Assembly (NCBI GenBank): GCA_014859345.1
Contig: JACUUL010000013.1
Span: 1-40,365 of the forward strand
Direction of reading: 5' to 3'
Source: Thermoleophilia bacterium
Lineage (GTDB): Bacteria > Actinomycetota > Thermoleophilia > BMS3ABIN01
Length of the DNA stretch: 40,365 bases
Shown: in pieces, positions 1 to 8,874 of the stretch
Layout: each line of letters opens with the position of its first letter
Numbering within the stretch: the first letter of the stretch is position 1
Made by a program: the position numbers and the translations under genes
The notes under the pieces: model-generated
What the model was told of the DNA's origin: nothing
Seen by the model: only the letters and a program-made list of their open reading frames with translations
Databases searched by the model: none

Positions 1-49
1 ACGGCCCGTAAAGGACTTGCACCTCCTAGAGCAGCGCCATGCCTGGCGC

Positions 50-91
50 ACAAAGGAGGGGGGCTTGCTGCGCAAGCCCCCCGGCATTTGT
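50..91 (-). terminator. GC-rich terminator-like hairpin after hppA
   Basis: An 11-bp perfect stem (GGGGGGCTTGC / GCAAGCCCCCC, 3-nt loop) lies at 58-82 and is flanked by a further ACAAA/TTTGT complementarity. Read on the minus strand it follows the hppA stop by about 50 nt. The U-tract is weak (TCCTTTG), so efficient intrinsic termination is inferred. Two smaller GCGCC hairpins lie on either side, at 34-49 and 102-115. Confidence 0.6.
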
Positions 92-134
92 CATTATCTG
101 TGGCGCCCTGAGGCGCTCATGAATCGATTCCGCG

Positions 135-2225
135 CTACCCCAGGAAGGGGATGATCAGCAGCGCCACGATGTTGACCACCTTGATCATCGGGTTGATGGC
201 CGGGCCGGCGGTGTCCTTGTAGGGGTCGCCAACGGTATCGCCGGTGACCGCGGCCGCATGGGCGTCGGAGCCCTTGCCGCCGAACTCGCCGTCCTCGATG
301 AGTTTCTTGGCGTTATCCCAGGCGCCGCCGCCGCTGGTCATGGAGATGGCCATGAAGATGCCGGTGACGATCGTGCCCACGAGCACGCCGCCCAGCATTT
401 CGTAACCGAGAGTCTCGGCCCCCAACAGCCGCGGTATGATTCCCACTACCAGGGGAGCGCCGACTGCCAGGCTTGCCGGCCGCATCATCTCACGCAGAGC
501 CGACTTGGTGACGATGTCAACACACTTGCCATATTCAGGACGCCCGGTGCCTTCCATGATTCCCGGAATCTCCCGGAACTGGCGCCGGACCTCCTCGACC
601 ACCTGGCCGCCGGCCTTGCCCACTGCCTCCATGCAGTAGGAGGAGAACAGGAAGGGCAGCAATCCACCGATGAAAAGGCCGACGATGATCGCCGCGTTTG
701 AGAGATCGAACGGAATTTCCTCGAATCCAAGCCTCTCGCTCAAATCAATGGTATACGAAGCGAACAGCACCAGCGCGGCCAGTCCGGCAGAGCCGATGGC
801 ATATCCCTTGGTCACGGCCTTGGTGGTGTTGCCCACGGCATCCAGCGGGTCAGTGACACCGCGCACCTCTTCCGGCAGATCTGCCATCTCGGCGATGCCG
901 CCGGCGTTATCGGTGATGGGCCCGTAGGAATCGATGGCTACCACGATGCCGGTCATGGAGAGCTGGCTCATGACGGCCACGGCGATGCCGTAGATGCCCG
1001 CCAGCTCGTTGGCCAGCAGGATGCCGCCGCCGATCACCAGCACCGGCGCCGCGGTGGATTTCATGCTCACGGCCAGGCCGGCAATGATATTCGTGCCGTG
1101 GCCGGTCACCGATGCCGCGGCGATGCGCTTGACTGGCCTGTATTTGGCTGAGGTGAAGTACTCGGTGATGACGACAATCGCGCCGGTGACCACCAGTCCG
1201 ATGAGAGCGCAGACATAAAGCCTGTTGACGGTGAACTCCTGGCCGTTGACAACCGGCAGATCTCCCATGACCCATCTCGTAACCGGGTAAAATCCGAGCG
1301 CGGCCAGAATGCCGCTGGCGGCCAGGCCCTTGTACAGAGCGGTCATGATGCCGCCGCCCTTGCCTATCCGAACGAAGAAAGTGCCGATGATGGAGGCGAT
1401 AATCGAAACAGCGCCGAGAAGCAATGGAAATATGATCGCGCTGGTCCCGGCAACGGTAGTGGCACCGAAAGTCAGGGCGCCCAGAATCATGGCGGCAACC
1501 GCGGTAACGGCATAGGTCTCGAACAGGTCGGCCGCCATGCCGGCGCAGTCGCCGACGTTGTCACCGACATTGTCGGCGATTACGGCCGGGTTACGGGGAT
1601 CGTCCTCGGGGATTCCTGCTTCGACCTTGCCCACGAGGTCGGCGCCCACGTCGGCGCCTTTGGTGTAGATGCCGCCACCCAGACGGGCAAATATGCTGAT
1701 GAGGCTGCCCCCGAAACCAAGGCCGATAAGAGGCCTAAGGTCGCTAAACTCTTCAATGCCCCTCAGGCTGATCACGCCATAAAAGCCGGCCACGCCCAGA
1801 AGCGCCAGGCCGACAACCAGCAGACCGGTCACAGACCCGCCCCGGAATGCGACGCTCATTGCGGACTTCAGGCCGCTTCTGGCGGCTTCTGTGGTGCGCA
1901 CGTTGGCCCGAACGGAAACCATCATGCCGATGTAACCGGTGGCTGCCGACAGCACCGCTCCCAACACGAATCCGATGGCTGTCAAGTAACCCAGACCGAT
2001 GCCCAGGGCAATGGTCAGTACAACTGCCACGATTGCCACAGTCGTGTACTGGCGGTTCAGGTACGCCTTGGCGCCCTCCTGGATCGCTCCGGCGATCTCC
2101 TGCATCTTCTCGTTGCCGGCGGGAAGCCGTAATACCCACGAGATCAGGATCACACCGTAAACGAGGGCTGCAATAGCGCTCAAAACTGCGAAAGTTACGG
2201 CATTGTCATATAATAGATCCTCCAA
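135..2225 (-). CDS. hppA: Membrane-bound proton-translocating pyrophosphatase, K+-independent type
   Basis: The 696-aa product hydrolyses pyrophosphate and pumps H+ across the cytoplasmic membrane. It is hydrophobic throughout, consistent with the family's roughly 16 membrane helices. Substrate and Mg2+ motifs are intact: [11 protein letters not shown] (about 192-202), [18 protein letters not shown] (about 219-236) and the C-terminal [18 protein letters not shown]. The sequence [16 protein letters not shown] carries Lys (about 469) where K+-dependent enzymes have Ala, which in this family marks K+-independent H+ pumps. The start is TTG, preceded by AAAGGAG at 7 nt. It seems monocistronic, with a candidate promoter at 2326-2354 and a hairpin after the stop. 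It can recover energy from the PPi made by tRNA charging and nucleotide synthesis. Confidence 0.97.
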   Translation of the reverse strand: MEDLLYDNAVTFAVLSAIAALVYGVILISWVLRLPAGNEKMQEIAGAIQEGAKAYLNRQYTTVAIVAVVLTIALGIGLGYLTAIGFVLGAVLSAATGYIGMMVSVRANVRTTEAARSGLKSAMSVAFRGGSVTGLLVVGLALLGVAGFYGVISLRGIEEFSDLRPLIGLGFGGSLISIFARLGGGIYTKGADVGADLVGKVEAGIPEDDPRNPAVIADNVGDNVGDCAGMAADLFETYAVTAVAAMILGALTFGATTVAGTSAIIFPLLLGAVSIIASIIGTFFVRIGKGGGIMTALYKGLAASGILAALGFYPVTRWVMGDLPVVNGQEFTVNRLYVCALIGLVVTGAIVVITEYFTSAKYRPVKRIAAASVTGHGTNIIAGLAVSMKSTAAPVLVIGGGILLANELAGIYGIAVAVMSQLSMTGIVVAIDSYGPITDNAGGIAEMADLPEEVRGVTDPLDAVGNTTKAVTKGYAIGSAGLAALVLFASYTIDLSERLGFEEIPFDLSNAAIIVGLFIGGLLPFLFSSYCMEAVGKAGGQVVEEVRRQFREIPGIMEGTGRPEYGKCVDIVTKSALREMMRPASLAVGAPLVVGIIPRLLGAETLGYEMLGGVLVGTIVTGIFMAISMTSGGGAWDNAKKLIEDGEFGGKGSDAHAAAVTGDTVGDPYKDTAGPAINPMIKVVNIVALLIIPFLG

Positions 2226-2325
2226 CTATCCTCTCCTTTCTTCCGGGCTGCCCCGATAGCGGTTGGCACGCCTCCCCTTTACCCTTGCAGAGCGGAGCGC
2301 GCTGAAACGAATTCAAATCGTCGGA

Positions 2326-2354
2326 TTTATATCAGACTGAGGGAAAAAGGTAAA
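2326..2354 (-). promoter_or_regulatory. Candidate hppA promoter
   Basis: Read on the minus strand: TTTACC, 17-nt spacer, TATAAA, about 100 nt upstream of the hppA TTG start. The -10 is good and the -35 matches four of six bases. It lies in an AT-richer stretch of the 290-nt gap between lysR and hppA. No other clear element is seen there except a degenerate repeat at 2373-2393. Confidence 0.4.
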
Positions 2355-2515
2355 GACGGCGCTGAGAATAGTGAATACCAGATATCAGATAAAGCGATGA
2401 AGAGTTTGGCCCAAGAGATTAAATTCCCGTACACGTTTATCGGCATGAAACCGCAGCGGAGAATTGGATCTTTTTAAGTCAGATCCCTCAGGATTGAAAC
2501 CGGGGAAGGAGAAGC

Positions 2516-3427
2516 TCAGACAGAAGGCGCAAGCAGCCGGTAGGCGTCGCTATCCCGGAGCATCTCCATAAATTTGGTGGAAGCAGGAGAGGCGTAGCGC
2601 TCCGCCACGGTGATCAGATAAAAATCGCGTTCGAGAATGACTTCATGGATGGAGACCTGCCTGATGATGCCGCTTTTCAGTTGCGGCTCTATGGCGCGGC
2701 GAGACAGGATCGAAACGCCCAGCCCCGCCTGCACCGCCGTTTTGATAGCGGAGGAATTACCCAGCTCCATGGCCACGTTCAGCTTGGTGACGCCCTTCTC
2801 GGCCAGGGTTTCCTCGATCACGTCCCGGGTGCCCGAGCCCTGTTCACGCGTTATGAACGGTTCCTCCATGAGTTCTTCCTTGGTGATTGATCCCTGGTCC
2901 GCCCACGGGTGCTGCGGCGAGACGAACAGGATGAGCTCATCCCTCTCGATGGGCTCCCTGATCAGGGAAGGATTCTGCACTTCATGCTCAACCATGGCCA
3001 GCTGGAAGAGGCCCGCCAGCAGCTGGTCCTCGATTATGCGGGTGTTCTCCACGATCAGGGACACCTTGACGTCGGGAAAGAGGCGCTTGAACTCGCCCAG
3101 GTAGAATGGCATCAGGTAATTGCCGACGGTTGTGCTGGCGCCCACGTGCAGTTCTCCTCCCTTCAGGCCACGCAGATCGTCAAACTCGTGGTTGATCTCG
3201 TCTTCTATATCGAGCATCTTCTGGGCCTTTTCGAACAGGATCCGGCCGGGTTCCGTGAGAGTGGCGCCTTTGCTGCCCCGGTCGAAAAGCACAACTCCGT
3301 AACGGCGCTCGAGGGCCTGGATCTGCTGGCTCACGGCAGACTGGGACATAAACAGATCCTCGGCCACGGCGGAGAAGTTGCCCTTCCGGGCGATGGAGCA
3401 GAAAGTCCTTAGTTTAGTGAGATCCAA
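2516..3427 (-). CDS. LysR-family transcriptional regulator
   Basis: About 303 aa, the usual LTTR length. The N-terminal winged helix-turn-helix (first 60 residues or so, with SQSAVSQQIQALERRYGV) is followed by a linker helix and a periplasmic-binding-protein-like effector domain from about residue 90. The effector domain contains EQGSGTR, seen in CysL/CbbR-like members. The ORF track starts at a GTG at 3436, but that GTG sits inside AAGGGTGA, a good Shine-Dalgarno for the TTG at 3427, which I prefer. It is divergent from the HPP gene, the usual LTTR-target layout, so HPP is the likeliest target; this is inference. The effector is unknown. Confidence 0.9.
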   Translation of the reverse strand: MDLTKLRTFCSIARKGNFSAVAEDLFMSQSAVSQQIQALERRYGVVLFDRGSKGATLTEPGRILFEKAQKMLDIEDEINHEFDDLRGLKGGELHVGASTTVGNYLMPFYLGEFKRLFPDVKVSLIVENTRIIEDQLLAGLFQLAMVEHEVQNPSLIREPIERDELILFVSPQHPWADQGSITKEELMEEPFITREQGSGTRDVIEETLAEKGVTKLNVAMELGNSSAIKTAVQAGLGVSILSRRAIEPQLKSGIIRQVSIHEVILERDFYLITVAERYASPASTKFMEMLRDSDAYRLLAPSV

Positions 3428-3758
3428 TTCAGTCACCCTTGAGTCGCGCGGCTCCGGGAAAAAAAGGCCTTAATATTTAATGGAAGCTATGAAAATATCT
3501 TATCATAAGTCAGATTAGGTATAACCAGCTTGAAAATCAAGGTTTTTGTGCAGGCAGATTGGGAAGCCACGAGCCGGCAAGGGCTTTTCCGCCCGGAGGA
3601 TTCTAAAGCGGCCAGATTGTGCTTGGCCGGCGCCGCACAAGGATGGGCATACAAGGCGCACATTCGCCGCCGGCTCAAACGCCAGCCGTTCAGCAAAACG
3701 TGCTGCAAATCACAGTTTTAAGCGTCCTACCGGCACTTTCCCGAGGTACAATAAACGC
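3428..3758. promoter_or_regulatory. Divergent lysR/HPP intergenic region
   Basis: About 330 nt without a convincing gene. The part nearest lysR is AT-rich and holds a short palindrome, CTTATCATAAG (about 3499-3509), with TTAT/ATAA half-sites nearby. That is the kind of sequence an LTTR could bind, but no operator is proven. The HPP-proximal half is GC-rich. Small ORFs here (63 aa from 3530, and the long upstream extension of the HPP frame) have no convincing ribosome-binding site or family resemblance. Confidence 0.35.
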
Positions 3759-4322
3759 ATGAAGGTCCCCGCAAGAAAAACCAACGGACGGTTGATGTCC
3801 AGGCTGGGGCTCTCGAGCATAATCCCGGGAGGCGCCAACGCCTCGGAGATAATCTGGTCATGGCTGGGGGCCGTGCTGGGAATCGGGCTTTGCGCCTTTG
3901 TTTCATCATATCTTTTCGAGCCCCGGGAACTGACTCTTGTCATCGGCTCGTTCGGCGCTTCGGCGGTGCTGGTTTACGGCGCGGTCCAGAGCCCGCTCGC
4001 CCAGCCCCGAAACCTGGTCGGCGGCCACATCATATCGGCTTTCGTGGGAGTCCTTAGCTGGAAGATATTCGGCGATACGGTCTGGCTGGCCGCGGCCATG
4101 GCCGTCGCCTTCGCCATGGCCGCGATGCTGGTTACCGGCACGGTGCACCCGCCCGGCGGGGCCACGGCGCTGATCGCGGTTATCGGCGGGGAACAGATAC
4201 ATGATATGGGCTTCCTTTATCCTCTCGTCCCTGTGGCAGCCGGAGCCCTTGTGCTTCTGGCGGTGGCGCTGGTTGTGAACAACATCTGTCCCCACCGCAA
4301 GTATCCCCTTAGCTGGTTCTAG
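3759..4322 (+). CDS. HPP-family integral membrane protein
   Basis: 187 aa from the ATG at 3759; the track's 258-aa frame has an unlikely N-terminal extension. The family signature HPPGGATAL is at about 130-138, with a second conserved stretch QPRNLVGGH at about 82-90. Around these lie four to five hydrophobic segments typical of the family (about 35-52, 60-75, 90-100, 108-127, 153-174). Some cyanobacterial HPP proteins transport nitrite, but most members are uncharacterised, so the substrate is unknown. It is the only complete plus-strand gene in the window, divergent from lysR and convergent with truA. An alternative ATG at 3795 would remove 12 basic residues. Confidence 0.85.
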   Translation: MKVPARKTNGRLMSRLGLSSIIPGGANASEIIWSWLGAVLGIGLCAFVSSYLFEPRELTLVIGSFGASAVLVYGAVQSPLAQPRNLVGGHIISAFVGVLSWKIFGDTVWLAAAMAVAFAMAAMLVTGTVHPPGGATALIAVIGGEQIHDMGFLYPLVPVAAGALVLLAVALVVNNICPHRKYPLSWF

Positions 4323-4524
4323 CCCGTCAGCGCCCGCCTCTTTGGCCCGTGCCGTTCTTTAATCCGTTCCGGGAAGCTTCCTCGAGTCCGGGGACTCGTG
4401 ATTTCACGAAAGGCCCCGTCAAACCAGTCCAGGAACCGGTACTGAATTTTCGATGCTTTGGATTCTGGCATTTATTTAATAATTAGCTATGAGCTTTAGC
4501 CTGCTCCCCAAACCATCCTGAAAG

Positions 4525-5283
4525 TCAGGGACGTGTACCGGGATAGCCGACCGCTTCCAGGCATAGGCCGCGGGGCGGAGCAGTGACGCCGGCGGCAGGA
4601 CGTCCGGCTCCCAGTAGCAGCGAACGCAGCTCATCCAGGGGCCGGTAACCCCTGCCGACTTCCAGCATCGTACCCACGATGACCCGCACCATGTTGCGCA
4701 AAAAACTGGATGAGCCGATCCAGTAGACAAGCAGCTCGCCCTCCATCCGCCATTCAGACAGGACTATCTCCCGCTCGAAAAAACCGTGTTCGGTGACGGT
4801 GGGCGTAAAGGCGGTGAAATCATGGTGGCCCAGCACCAGGGCGGCGGCGTCGCGCAGCAGCTGCTTGTCCAGAGTTCCGGGGTAATAGAAAGAATAACGG
4901 GCCTGAAAGGCCGACGGAAAGGGCCGGTTGAGCACCGAGTAGGAATATGTCCTTGAGAGGGCGCTGCGGCGGGCATCAAAACCGGGGGGCGCCTCGACGG
5001 CGCCGGTGATGACGACGCCCTCCGGAAGCAGTTTGTTGGCGGAGCGCATCAGCCGGTCCGGTTCGACGGGGCCGGCCACCCGCAGGCTGGCCACCTGGCC
5101 CCGGGCATGCACGCCGGCGTCGGTGCGGCCGGCCACGGAGAGCCCGACCTCCTCCTGGAGGATCCGGCCCAGCGCCTCCTCCAGGGCTCCCTCTATGGTC
5201 GGCAGCCCCGGCTGCTTCGCCCAGCCGGCGAAGCCGGCGCCGTCGTATTCGAGGTCGAGGCGTATGTTGCGGAGCTTATCCAT
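4525..5283 (-). CDS. truA: tRNA pseudouridine(38-40) synthase
   Basis: 252 aa, normal TruA length. It isomerises uridines 38-40 in the anticodon stem-loop of many tRNAs. The catalytic motif AGRTDAGVHA is at about 51-60, with the nucleophilic Asp at 55. The N-terminal LDLEYDGAGFAGW and the later FLRNMVR motif are also present. ATG start, with GGGATGG upstream. It lies after rplQ as in many Gram-positives, but two terminator hairpins separate them and the 3' neighbour is the convergent HPP gene. The rplM-rpsI pair often found after truA is absent here. Confidence 0.96.
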   Translation of the reverse strand: MDKLRNIRLDLEYDGAGFAGWAKQPGLPTIEGALEEALGRILQEEVGLSVAGRTDAGVHARGQVASLRVAGPVEPDRLMRSANKLLPEGVVITGAVEAPPGFDARRSALSRTYSYSVLNRPFPSAFQARYSFYYPGTLDKQLLRDAAALVLGHHDFTAFTPTVTEHGFFEREIVLSEWRMEGELLVYWIGSSSFLRNMVRVIVGTMLEVGRGYRPLDELRSLLLGAGRPAAGVTAPPRGLCLEAVGYPGTRP

Positions 5284-5355
5284 CCGCTATCCATCCCGGC
5301 ATTGACTGTTCGTCATATTGGCCGGCCAGGCGCCATGAATTTTGCCTAAACGAAG

Positions 5356-5375
5356 AAAGGCGCCACGGGCGTCTT
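5356..5375 (-). terminator. Second of two tandem terminators after rplQ
   Basis: Minus-strand hairpin AAAG-a-CGCC-cgt-GGCG-c-CTTT followed by CTT, with one unpaired base per arm. It lies about 15 nt past the first hairpin and has the same GCGCC core. Confidence 0.55.
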
Positions 5376-5387
5376 TATGACAAAAGT

Positions 5388-5410
5388 TGAAAAGCGCCAC
5401 GTGGCGCTTT
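5388..5410 (-). terminator. Terminator at the end of the alpha-operon genes
   Basis: A perfect 20-nt palindrome AAAGCGCCACGTGGCGCTTT (5391-5410) about 36 nt after the rplQ stop, followed on the minus strand by a loose U-tract (TTCAACTTTTG). It closes the S10-spc-alpha series. Confidence 0.75.
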
Positions 5411-5446
5411 CTTTGAAAGCCTCATCTTTTTGCTTTGCCGGGCGCC

Positions 5447-5800
5447 TCAGTCCACCAGCTCCAGAAAGACCATCTCGGCGGCGTCGCCGGGTCGCTGGCC
5501 GATGCGGATGATGCGGGTGTAGCCGCCGGGACGGTCGGCAAATCGGGGCGCCACTTCATCAAACAGTGTATGAACCGCGTCCTTGCTCCTGAGCCGGGCC
5601 ACCGCCTGCCGCCGCGCGGCCAGGTCGCCCCTCTTGCCCAGGGTGATCATCTTCTCCGCCAGAGGCCTGGCCTCTTTGGCCTTGCTCACCGTGGTCCTGA
5701 TGCGGCCGTGCTCGAACAGGGAACAGACCATGTTTCCCAGCATCGCCTTGCGATGCGCCGCTGTCATTCCCAGTTTCCTTCCCTGTCTTGCGTGTCTCAT
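5447..5800 (-). CDS. rplQ: 50S ribosomal protein L17
   Basis: 117 aa, full bacterial length. L17 sits near the exit-tunnel side of the large subunit. Family motifs are present: the basic N-terminus [11 protein letters not shown] and [23 protein letters not shown] start with GGAG 8 nt upstream. Last gene of the alpha set, directly after rpoA, and followed by tandem terminators. Confidence 0.97.
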   Translation of the reverse strand: MRHARQGRKLGMTAAHRKAMLGNMVCSLFEHGRIRTTVSKAKEARPLAEKMITLGKRGDLAARRQAVARLRSKDAVHTLFDEVAPRFADRPGGYTRIIRIGQRPGDAAEMVFLELVD

Positions 5801-5877
5801 ATCCGGTTCTCCAACTAGATAGCTTCCGCCATGGCTTTAAAAGTTCTGTCCGGCAACAGCGAGGGCGCCGGGCGTTG

Positions 5878-6831
5878 CTACTCTCCTCTTAAGGACAGTC
5901 CGAGCTTGGCCAGGTTCTCTTTCACTTCCTCGATGCTCTTCCTGCCGAAATTCGGGATGTTCATAAGTTCCGCCTCGCTGCGCTTGACGAGGTCTCCCAC
6001 AGTCTGGATACCCTCGCGTTTGAGGCAATTATAGGAACGGACGCCGATCTCCAGCTCCTCTATGAGGATTTCATCCTCTCCGGCCCTGGCCGCCTCGGCC
6101 GGCGCCTCGGCAAGCGCCTCGGCAGTCAGCTCCGCGACGCCCCCGGCCTCATGGGCGCCAGTAAATATCTGCAGCGATGAAATCAGGATGCCGGCGGCGC
6201 TGCGCAGGGCGTCTCCCGGAGCCATGCTGCCGTCTGTGGTAATCTCCATTGTCAGTTTGTCGAAGTCCGTGCGCTGCCCCACGCGGGCCCTGTCCACCTC
6301 GTAAGAAACGCGCGAGACCGGCGAATAATTCGAATCCACGGGAATGACCCCGATGGCTGCTCCCGCAGCCTTGTTGCTCTCGGCGGCGGCATAGCCGCGG
6401 CCGCGGCGTATTGTGATGGTCATCTCCAGCTTGGCTTTTTTGCCGAGCGTGGCTATATGGAGATCTGGATTAATGATCTCCAGCTCGGACGGCGCCTCGA
6501 TATCAGCGGCTGTCGCCTCTCCCGGCCCGGACTTGACCAGGCTGACCTCGACTTCTCCCTGTTCGCCATGCAGCAGGCAAACCAGTCTTTTCAGATTGAG
6601 GACGATGTCCGTGACGTCCTCCTTTATGCCCGGTATGGTGGAAAATTCGTGCGAAACTCCTTCTATCTTCACCAGGCTGACCGCCGCGCCCTCCAGGGAA
6701 GACAGGAGCACACGCCTCAGGGAATTGCCAAAAGTATGGCCGAACCCGCGGTCAAGCGGCTCCACCACGAATATGCCTTTGTTTTCTTCTTCCTGCTCAT
6801 GCGTGATCTTGGGGACCTGGAATGTGAGCAA
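5878..6831 (-). CDS. rpoA: DNA-directed RNA polymerase alpha subunit
   Basis: 317 aa, close to the family norm. The dimerising N-terminal domain carries RGFGHTFGNSLRRVLLSSLEG. A glutamate/alanine-rich linker leads to the C-terminal DNA-binding domain (VRSYNCLKREGIQTVGDL, then IPNFGRKSIEEV). The track begins at a TTG at 6885, but the TTG at 6831 has GGAGG 5 nt upstream and gives MLTFQVPKI, which fits the family N-terminus, so I use it. The extra upstream codons coincide with a GGAAACCGG spacer repeat. Position between rpsD and rplQ is canonical. Alpha nucleates polymerase assembly and contacts UP elements and activators. Confidence 0.96.
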   Translation of the reverse strand: MLTFQVPKITHEQEEENKGIFVVEPLDRGFGHTFGNSLRRVLLSSLEGAAVSLVKIEGVSHEFSTIPGIKEDVTDIVLNLKRLVCLLHGEQGEVEVSLVKSGPGEATAADIEAPSELEIINPDLHIATLGKKAKLEMTITIRRGRGYAAAESNKAAGAAIGVIPVDSNYSPVSRVSYEVDRARVGQRTDFDKLTMEITTDGSMAPGDALRSAAGILISSLQIFTGAHEAGGVAELTAEALAEAPAEAARAGEDEILIEELEIGVRSYNCLKREGIQTVGDLVKRSEAELMNIPNFGRKSIEEVKENLAKLGLSLRGE

Positions 6832-6852
6832 TTGATCCTCCGTCTTGAAAAA

Positions 6853-6883
6853 CTGGTTTCCGGTTTCCTTTTCTCCGGTTTCC
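6853..6883. repeat. GGAAACCGG-type spacer repeat, rpsD-rpoA gap
   Basis: Plus strand reads ctggtttccggtttcc then ttctccggtttcc: three imperfect copies of a CCGGTTTCC unit between rpsD and rpoA. Related tracts occur in several other ribosomal spacers of this window. Confidence 0.6.
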
Positions 6884-6958
6884 AAATTAACTTCAGCGCC
6901 TGATTTCGGTTTCGGTCGTCCTTTTCAAAATAAAATGACCCGCAAACCAGGAGCCGTT

Positions 6959-7579
6959 TTATTTCGAATACAGCTCCACAATGAGCTGTTCCTGCACGGG
7001 CACATCGATCTCTTCCCGTTCCGGATATTTAAGAATTTTTCCCATGAGATTGTCGTGATCGGCCTGAAGCCACGGCGAAACCGAGGCTGTCAGATCGGTA
7101 GCCTCACGAATCGCGTCACGGGCCGCAGAATTGCCCGTGACCGCGACCACATCATCGGGCTTTACCTGATACGAAGGGATATCCACCCTTCTTCCATTCA
7201 CCGTGAAATGGCCGTGCATAACCAGTTGCCTGGCCTGGCGCCTGGAAACTGCAAAGCCCAGACGATAGACAACGTTGTCCAGCCTTGTTTCCAGCATCTT
7301 CAGCAGGTTCTCGCCAGTGATGCCCGATTGCCGGTTTGCCTTCTCGTAATAGTTCCTGAACTGCTTCTCGAGAATTCCGTAATAACGCCGCGCCTTCTGC
7401 TTCTCGCGCAACTGTGTCAGATATTCAGTCTGCTTGGTCCGGCGGCGCCCGTGTTCTCCCGGCGCGTACGACCGGCGGTCGATAGCGCAGCGGTCAGTGA
7501 GGCAACGTTCCCCTTTCAGGTACAGCTTCAAACCCTCTCTGCGGCACTGTTTGCATGCTGGTGAAGTATCCTTGGCCAA
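6959..7579 (-). CDS. rpsD: 30S ribosomal protein S4, zinc-binding form
   Basis: 206 aa, full length. S4 nucleates 16S rRNA 5'-domain assembly and helps hold translational fidelity. An N-terminal zinc site is present (C9-x2-C12-x13-C26-x4-C31), followed by the S4 RNA-binding domain ([20 protein letters not shown], then [18 protein letters not shown]). Start TTG with AGGTGA upstream. Alpha-operon position between rpsK and rpoA; in E. coli S4 represses this operon, but I cannot identify the equivalent leader here. Confidence 0.97.
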   Translation of the reverse strand: MAKDTSPACKQCRREGLKLYLKGERCLTDRCAIDRRSYAPGEHGRRRTKQTEYLTQLREKQKARRYYGILEKQFRNYYEKANRQSGITGENLLKMLETRLDNVVYRLGFAVSRRQARQLVMHGHFTVNGRRVDIPSYQVKPDDVVAVTGNSAARDAIREATDLTASVSPWLQADHDNLMGKILKYPEREEIDVPVQEQLIVELYSK

Positions 7580-7589
7580 ATCAGATCAC

Positions 7590-7991
7590 CTAAACTCTTC
7601 TTCTCTTGCGCTGCCGGCAGCCATTATGCGGCACCGGCGTCACGTCCTTAACGCTCATTATCTCGATCCCTGCCGCCTGCAGCGAGCGGATGGCGGTCTC
7701 GCGGCCCGAGCCGGGACCCCTGACATAACAGTCAACTTTCTTCAGGCCATGTTCCATGCCTTTTTTGGCGCAGGAATCGGCGGTCACCTGGGCGGCAAAC
7801 GGAGTGCTCTTGCGAGAGCCCTTGAATCCCGCGGAGCCGGCGCTCTCCCAGGCGATTACGTTCCCTTCCTTGTCGGTGAGGGTTACAATCGTATTGTTAA
7901 ACGAAGTCTTGATGTGGGCCTGACCCACCGGTATGTTCTTTTTTGCCTTGCGGCGGGTGCGGCTTTTCGCGCCTTTTTTTGGAACTGCCAT
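7590..7991 (-). CDS. rpsK: 30S ribosomal protein S11
   Basis: 133 aa, typical. S11 lies on the platform near the E-site mRNA path. Motifs: [37 protein letters not shown] and the C-terminal [16 protein letters not shown] start, 23 nt after rpsM. The N-terminus is strongly basic, as in the family. Confidence 0.97.
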   Translation of the reverse strand: MAVPKKGAKSRTRRKAKKNIPVGQAHIKTSFNNTIVTLTDKEGNVIAWESAGSAGFKGSRKSTPFAAQVTADSCAKKGMEHGLKKVDCYVRGPGSGRETAIRSLQAAGIEIMSVKDVTPVPHNGCRQRKRRRV

Positions 7992-8014
7992 TTACATCCC
8001 TCGGTTTCCTGTTG

Positions 8015-8386
8015 CTATTTCTTTCTCCTGATACCCACGGTGCGGCGGGGCCCCTTGCGGCCGCGGGCATTTGTTTTTGTGCGCTGCCCCCTCACGGGCA
8101 GACCGCGCCGGTGACGGATGCCCCGGTAGCAGCCGATTTCCATGAGGCGCTTGATATTCTGCGAGCGATCTCTCCTGAGGTCGCCTTCCACTATCACGTC
8201 GCGGTCGATATATTCCCTGAGCCGGGATATCTCCTCCTCGGTCAAGTCGCGAACGTACGTGTCCTTGCTGATCCCCAGATCGTCGAGAATCTTCTGCGAG
8301 ATCGAGCGTCCCACCCCAAAGATGTAGGTGAGACCGACCTCGACCCTTTTGTCGCGGGGTATGTTTACTCCGGCGATACGTGCCAA
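8015..8386 (-). CDS. rpsM: 30S ribosomal protein S13
   Basis: 123 aa. S13 is in the head and contacts P-site tRNA and the inter-subunit bridge to L5. Motifs: [21 protein letters not shown] at the N-terminus, helix-hairpin-helix region, and [18 protein letters not shown] near the C-terminus. Start TTG preceded by GGAGG at 6 nt. Follows rpmJ, canonical. Confidence 0.97.
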   Translation of the reverse strand: MARIAGVNIPRDKRVEVGLTYIFGVGRSISQKILDDLGISKDTYVRDLTEEEISRLREYIDRDVIVEGDLRRDRSQNIKRLMEIGCYRGIRHRRGLPVRGQRTKTNARGRKGPRRTVGIRRKK

Positions 8387-8426
8387 AATTTACCTCCAGG
8401 CCTTCACTGTGCTTGCCGGTCGCGGG

Positions 8427-8540
8427 CTATCCCTGCCGCTGCTTGTGCCGGGGGTTGACACAGATGATCCGCAGCTTGCCGCCCCGGCGCACCAGCTTGC
8501 ATTTCTCACAAATCGGTTTTACTGATGAACGTACTTTCAT
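8427..8540 (-). CDS. rpmJ: 50S ribosomal protein L36, zinc-binding
   Basis: 37 aa, too short for the ORF track but unmistakable: [20 protein letters not shown], then an [13 protein letters not shown] end. The zinc ligands C11, C14, C27 and H32 are all present, so this is the C+ form. ATG at 8538-8540 with AGGA upstream; TAG at 8427-8429. It lies between infA and rpsM as in most Gram-positives. Confidence 0.97.
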   Translation of the reverse strand: MKVRSSVKPICEKCKLVRRGGKLRIICVNPRHKQRQG

Positions 8541-8548
8541 TTCAATTT

Positions 8549-8634
8549 TCCTGTTTCAAGGCTCCCTGGTGCCAGTTTCACTTGCCGGCTTCAAGCCGGG
8601 AAAGGAAACAGGGAATCCGGAATCCTATTTAAAT
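8549..8634. repeat. Degenerate CCGG/GTTTC spacer tract, infA-rpmJ gap
   Basis: The 84-nt gap is filled by a cctgtttc ... ccgggaaaggaaacaggg arrangement: gtttc on one side, gaaac on the other, plus a gccggcttcaagccgg hairpin. It belongs to the GGAAACCGG-like spacer family by eye. Confidence 0.4.
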
Positions 8635-8873
8635 CTGTATGTGATCCTTCCCCTGCTCAGGTCGTATGGAGACAGCTCCACCTTGACCCTGTCCCCTGGC
8701 AGGATGCGGATATAGTGCATCCTCATCTTGCCGGAGATGTGAGCCAGGACCACGTGATCGTTGTCCAGCCGCACCTTGAACATGGTGTTCGGCAGGGCCT
8801 CGATAACCTCGCCTTCCAGTTCTATGGCTTCTTCTTTTTCCGTAACAACCTCCATCAGCGACCAAACGGGCAT
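8625..8873 (-). CDS. infA: Translation initiation factor IF-1
   Basis: 82 aa from ATG 8873; the core matches IF-1 (about 72 aa), a single OB-fold protein that binds the 30S A site. Signature [20 protein letters not shown] and the end [15 protein letters not shown] are intact. The start is uncertain: ATG 8873 has only weak SD, and the in-frame ATG at 8855 would give 76 aa. The N-terminus carries a few residues more than usual either way. Placed between map and rpmJ, canonical. Confidence 0.95.
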   Translation of the reverse strand: MPVWSLMEVVTEKEEAIELEGEVIEALPNTMFKVRLDNDHVVLAHISGKMRMHYIRILPGDRVKVELSPYDLSRGRITYRFK

Positions 8874-8874
8874 T

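Noticed and set aside
258-701. Plus-strand ORFs across hppA and similar long antisense ORFs across rpoB, rpoC, fusA, tuf and rplA
   Set aside because: High GC leaves antisense frames open; the minus-strand products are clear family members and the antisense proteins have no domain-like character.
3573-3600. Riboswitch upstream of the HPP gene, suggested by gccggcaagggctt shared with about 39535
   Set aside because: A 14-nt match is expected by chance at this scale and no known riboswitch consensus fits.
3530-3721. 63-aa plus-strand ORF upstream of the HPP gene
   Set aside because: TTG start without a clear SD and no recognisable pattern; a second frame over the same DNA is also open.
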